Part shown: positions 16,180-20,930 of the stretch, piece after piece | Layout: each line of letters opens with the position of its first letter | How positions within the stretch are numbered: the first letter of the stretch is position 1 | NCBI GenBank assembly: GCA_964629325.1 | Contig: CAZVSC010000049.1 | Coordinates: 1 to 20,930, forward strand | From: Eutrophocola sp964629325 | GTDB taxonomy: Bacteria; Pseudomonadota; Gammaproteobacteria; Pseudomonadales; Pseudohongiellaceae | Reading direction: 5' to 3' | Length of the DNA: 20,930 nt | Program-made: the position numbers and the translations under genes | The notes under the pieces: generated by a model | What the model was told of the DNA's origin: nothing | Databases searched by the model: none | The model's input: the letters and a program-made list of their open reading frames with translations, nothing else

Positions 16180-16193
16180 GGACAGGTTCCGGA

Positions 16194-17147
16194 TTACCGG
16201 GAGCTGCCGTGACTCATCAGGCGCTTGTAACGACGCTCCAGTAGCGCGCTGGTGTCCATGTTCGTGAATTGCTGGATCTGCTCGATGAGCTTTTCCTTGA
16301 TCCGCTTCGACATGAGCTTGATGTCCCTGTGGGCACCACCCAGGGGCTCCTCGATGGTGGTATCGACGATGCCCAGTTCCTCGAGGCGTTCCGACGTCAC
16401 ACCCATGGCCTTGGCGGCATCGGCCTTGTGATCGGCCGATTTCCACAGGATGGTTGCGCAACCCTCGGGTGAAATCACGAAATAGGTGGAATACTGCAGC
16501 ATATTGAGGTGATCGCAAACGCCGATGGCAATGGCGCCGCCGGAATTGCCTTCCCCTGTCACCGTGGCGATGATCGGCGTTTTCAGGCGCGACATCACGG
16601 CCAGGTTTTCCGCGATGGCCTCATTGATGCCGCGAGCCTCGGAATCGATACCCGGATAAGCGCCCGGGGTATCGATGAATGTCAGTACCGGCAGGTGGTA
16701 ACGCTCTGCCAGCAGCATCAACCTGCGCGCCTTGCGATAGCCTTCGGGTTTGGGCATGCCGAAATTGCGCTTCACTTTTTCCGCTGTACCTCGGCCTTTC
16801 TGGTGCCCGATCAACATGACGGGTATATCGTCCAGATACGCGATGCCGCCCACCAGCGCCTGGTCGTCGGCATAGTAGCGGTCCCCATGCAGCTCATCGA
16901 AATCGGCAAAGATATGCTGGATGTAATCCTCTGTGTACGGCCGCTGCGGATGACGCGCCAGCAGTGAAATCTGCCACGGCGTCAGCGAGCTGAAGATTTT
17001 TTCAGTCAGCTTGCGGCTCTTGTCCTGCAGTTTGACGATTTCTTCGTTGATATTGAGCTTGTTGTCGGCGCCGACAAGACGAAGCTCATTGATCTTCACT
17101 TCGAGGTCGGCGATGGGCTGCTCAAATTCCAGGTAATCAGGATTCAT
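16194..17147 (-). CDS. accA: Acetyl-CoA carboxylase carboxyltransferase subunit alpha
   Basis: AccA pairs with AccD to move the carboxyl group from carboxybiotin to acetyl-CoA, forming malonyl-CoA, the first step of fatty-acid synthesis. The 317 aa (E. coli 319) begin YLEFEQPIADLEVKINELR and contain LARHPQRPYTEDYI, FDELHGDRYYADDQALVGGI, VMLIGHQKGRGT, RNFGMPKPEGYRKARRLM, FIDTPGAYPGI, GEGNSGGAIAIGVCD and LQYSTYFVISPEGCA. Compared with E. coli, the glycine-rich GEGGSGGA loop has Asn at residue 201. No Shine-Dalgarno is visible before the ATG; a GTAACCC unit (complement of GGGTTAC repeats) lies there instead. dnaE lies 39 bases upstream and tilS 14 bases downstream. Confidence 0.97.
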   Translation of the reverse strand: MNPDYLEFEQPIADLEVKINELRLVGADNKLNINEEIVKLQDKSRKLTEKIFSSLTPWQISLLARHPQRPYTEDYIQHIFADFDELHGDRYYADDQALVGGIAYLDDIPVMLIGHQKGRGTAEKVKRNFGMPKPEGYRKARRLMLLAERYHLPVLTFIDTPGAYPGIDSEARGINEAIAENLAVMSRLKTPIIATVTGEGNSGGAIAIGVCDHLNMLQYSTYFVISPEGCATILWKSADHKADAAKAMGVTSERLEELGIVDTTIEEPLGGAHRDIKLMSKRIKEKLIEQIQQFTNMDTSALLERRYKRLMSHGSSR

Positions 17148-17153
17148 TGTTCA

Positions 17154-17186
17154 GGGTTACTGGTTTGCTTAAGTGGGTTAACGGGA

Positions 17187-17190
<4 letters not shown>
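17154..17190 (+). repeat. GGGTTAC-like short repeats in the dnaE-accA gap
   Basis: On the plus strand GGGTTAC (17154-17160), GGGTTAA (17175-17181) and GGGATTAC (17183-17190) lie in this 39-base gap, the last one running into the dnaE stop codon. TTACTGGT occurs twice (17157-17164 and 17187-17194). The same heptamer occurs in tandem on the other side of dnaE. The function is unknown. Confidence 0.5.
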
Positions 17191-20720
<3,530 letters not shown>

Positions 20721-20732
20721 AGGAACGAATTG

Positions 20733-20756
20733 GGGTTACGGGTTACTGCGGGTTCA
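20733..20756 (+). repeat. Tandem GGGTTAC heptamers before dnaE
   Basis: Two exact head-to-tail GGGTTAC units (20733-20739, 20740-20746) are followed after three bases by GGGTTCA (20750-20756) and, less exactly, by GGTTAGGG (20765-20772). They sit within 13-52 bases of the dnaE start, on its non-template side as GTAACCC, in place of a Shine-Dalgarno. Confidence 0.55.
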
Positions 20757-20777
20757 GTGTAATCGGTTAGGGAAATC

Positions 20778-20813
20778 GATAAAAGGATTAAGGGATAAAA
20801 CGATAAAGCGTAA
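20778..20813 (+). repeat. Array of four GATAAAGG-type octamers (left arm)
   Basis: Four in-phase octamers follow each other without gaps: GATAAAAG (20778), GATTAAGG (20786), GATAAAAC (20794) and GATAAAGC (20802), ending in GTAA (to 20813). The last 28 bases (20786-20813) are complementary to 20903-20930 with three mismatches. Confidence 0.65.
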
Positions 20814-20902
20814 ACTCTCGCTGACAGTGAACGGGTATAACGAGCCGATTCGCCATAGTACAGCGCAACGCAAAACCCGAACCTGGTGTGAAAATCAACG
20901 CC

Positions 20903-20930
20903 TTACGCTTTATCCCTTTATCCCTTTATC
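20903..20930 (-). repeat. Inverted array of GATAAAGG octamers (right arm, reaches window edge)
   Basis: On the minus strand this arm reads GATAAAGG, GATAAAGG, GATAAAGC, GTAA, the same octamer array as at 20778-20813 in opposite orientation. It runs to the last base of the window, so further units may follow. The arms are separated by 89 bases in which I see no gene. Confidence 0.65.

Noticed and set aside
16180..16518. N-terminal extension of TilS by about 113 codons
   Set aside because: This part overlaps accA on the same strand in another frame, is Arg/His/Gly-rich and resembles no TilS; GTG 16179 gives a normal TilS N-terminus.
20733..20772. Telomere-like repeat suggesting a linear replicon end
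   Set aside because: Only two exact units are present, within a normal chromosomal gene run; this is a short intergenic repeat, not a chromosome end.
20778..20930. CRISPR array
   Set aside because: The units are 8 bases, contiguous without spacers, and inverted between the two arms.

Overview
The window is a stretch of bacterial chromosome holding 18 recognisable protein genes and no RNA genes, insertion sequences, prophage genes or CRISPR arrays. The content and order point to a Gammaproteobacterium: dnaE-accA-tilS-pyrG-kdsA-eno-ftsB-ispD-ispF-truD-surE-pcm-(DUF368)-nlpD-rpoS, then fdxA and mutS on the opposite strand, then recA. This resembles the order I know from Pseudomonas more than that of E. 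coli, because kdsA lies between pyrG and eno, accA-tilS follow dnaE, and fdxA lies between rpoS and mutS. KdsA (LPS Kdo synthesis), the outer-membrane lipoprotein NlpD and the MEP-pathway enzymes IspD/IspF fit a Gram-negative cell. The genus cannot be fixed from the sequence; it is probably not Pseudomonas itself, since mutS directly faces recA and a DUF368 gene sits before nlpD.

Layout. Positions 1-658 hold the 5' part of recA (minus strand, cut by the window edge). A divergent intergenic region (659-925) separates it from mutS (926-3505, plus). fdxA (3591-3920, plus) has its own good sigma70-type promoter beside the mutS stop. It meets rpoS (3930-4835, minus) tail to tail with only 9 bases between. 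From rpoS up to dnaE (17187-20720), 15 genes run on the minus strand with gaps of at most about 115 bases and several ATGA start/stop overlaps (ispD/ispF, truD/surE, DUF368/nlpD), so large parts are probably co-transcribed, with an extra promoter in front of rpoS.

Functionally the minus-strand block combines replication (dnaE), fatty-acid initiation (accA), tRNA modification (tilS, truD), CTP synthesis (pyrG), Kdo synthesis (kdsA), glycolysis (eno), division (ftsB), isoprenoid precursor synthesis (ispD, ispF), stationary-phase survival and repair (surE, pcm), undecaprenyl-phosphate recycling (DUF368/PopT-type), envelope separation (nlpD) and the general stress sigma factor (rpoS). The isoprenoid, DUF368 and NlpD products all bear on cell-wall lipid carrier supply and septal wall processing.

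The least explained DNA lies outside genes. Upstream of dnaE there are short GGGTTAC heptamers followed by two inverted arrays of a GATAAAGG-like octamer. Related GGGTTAC units recur in the dnaE-accA gap. A perfect 8-bp inverted repeat sits immediately before pyrG and covers its likely ribosome-binding site. I see no wholly new multi-gene system here; the window is mainly core housekeeping with a few regulatory and repeat oddities.
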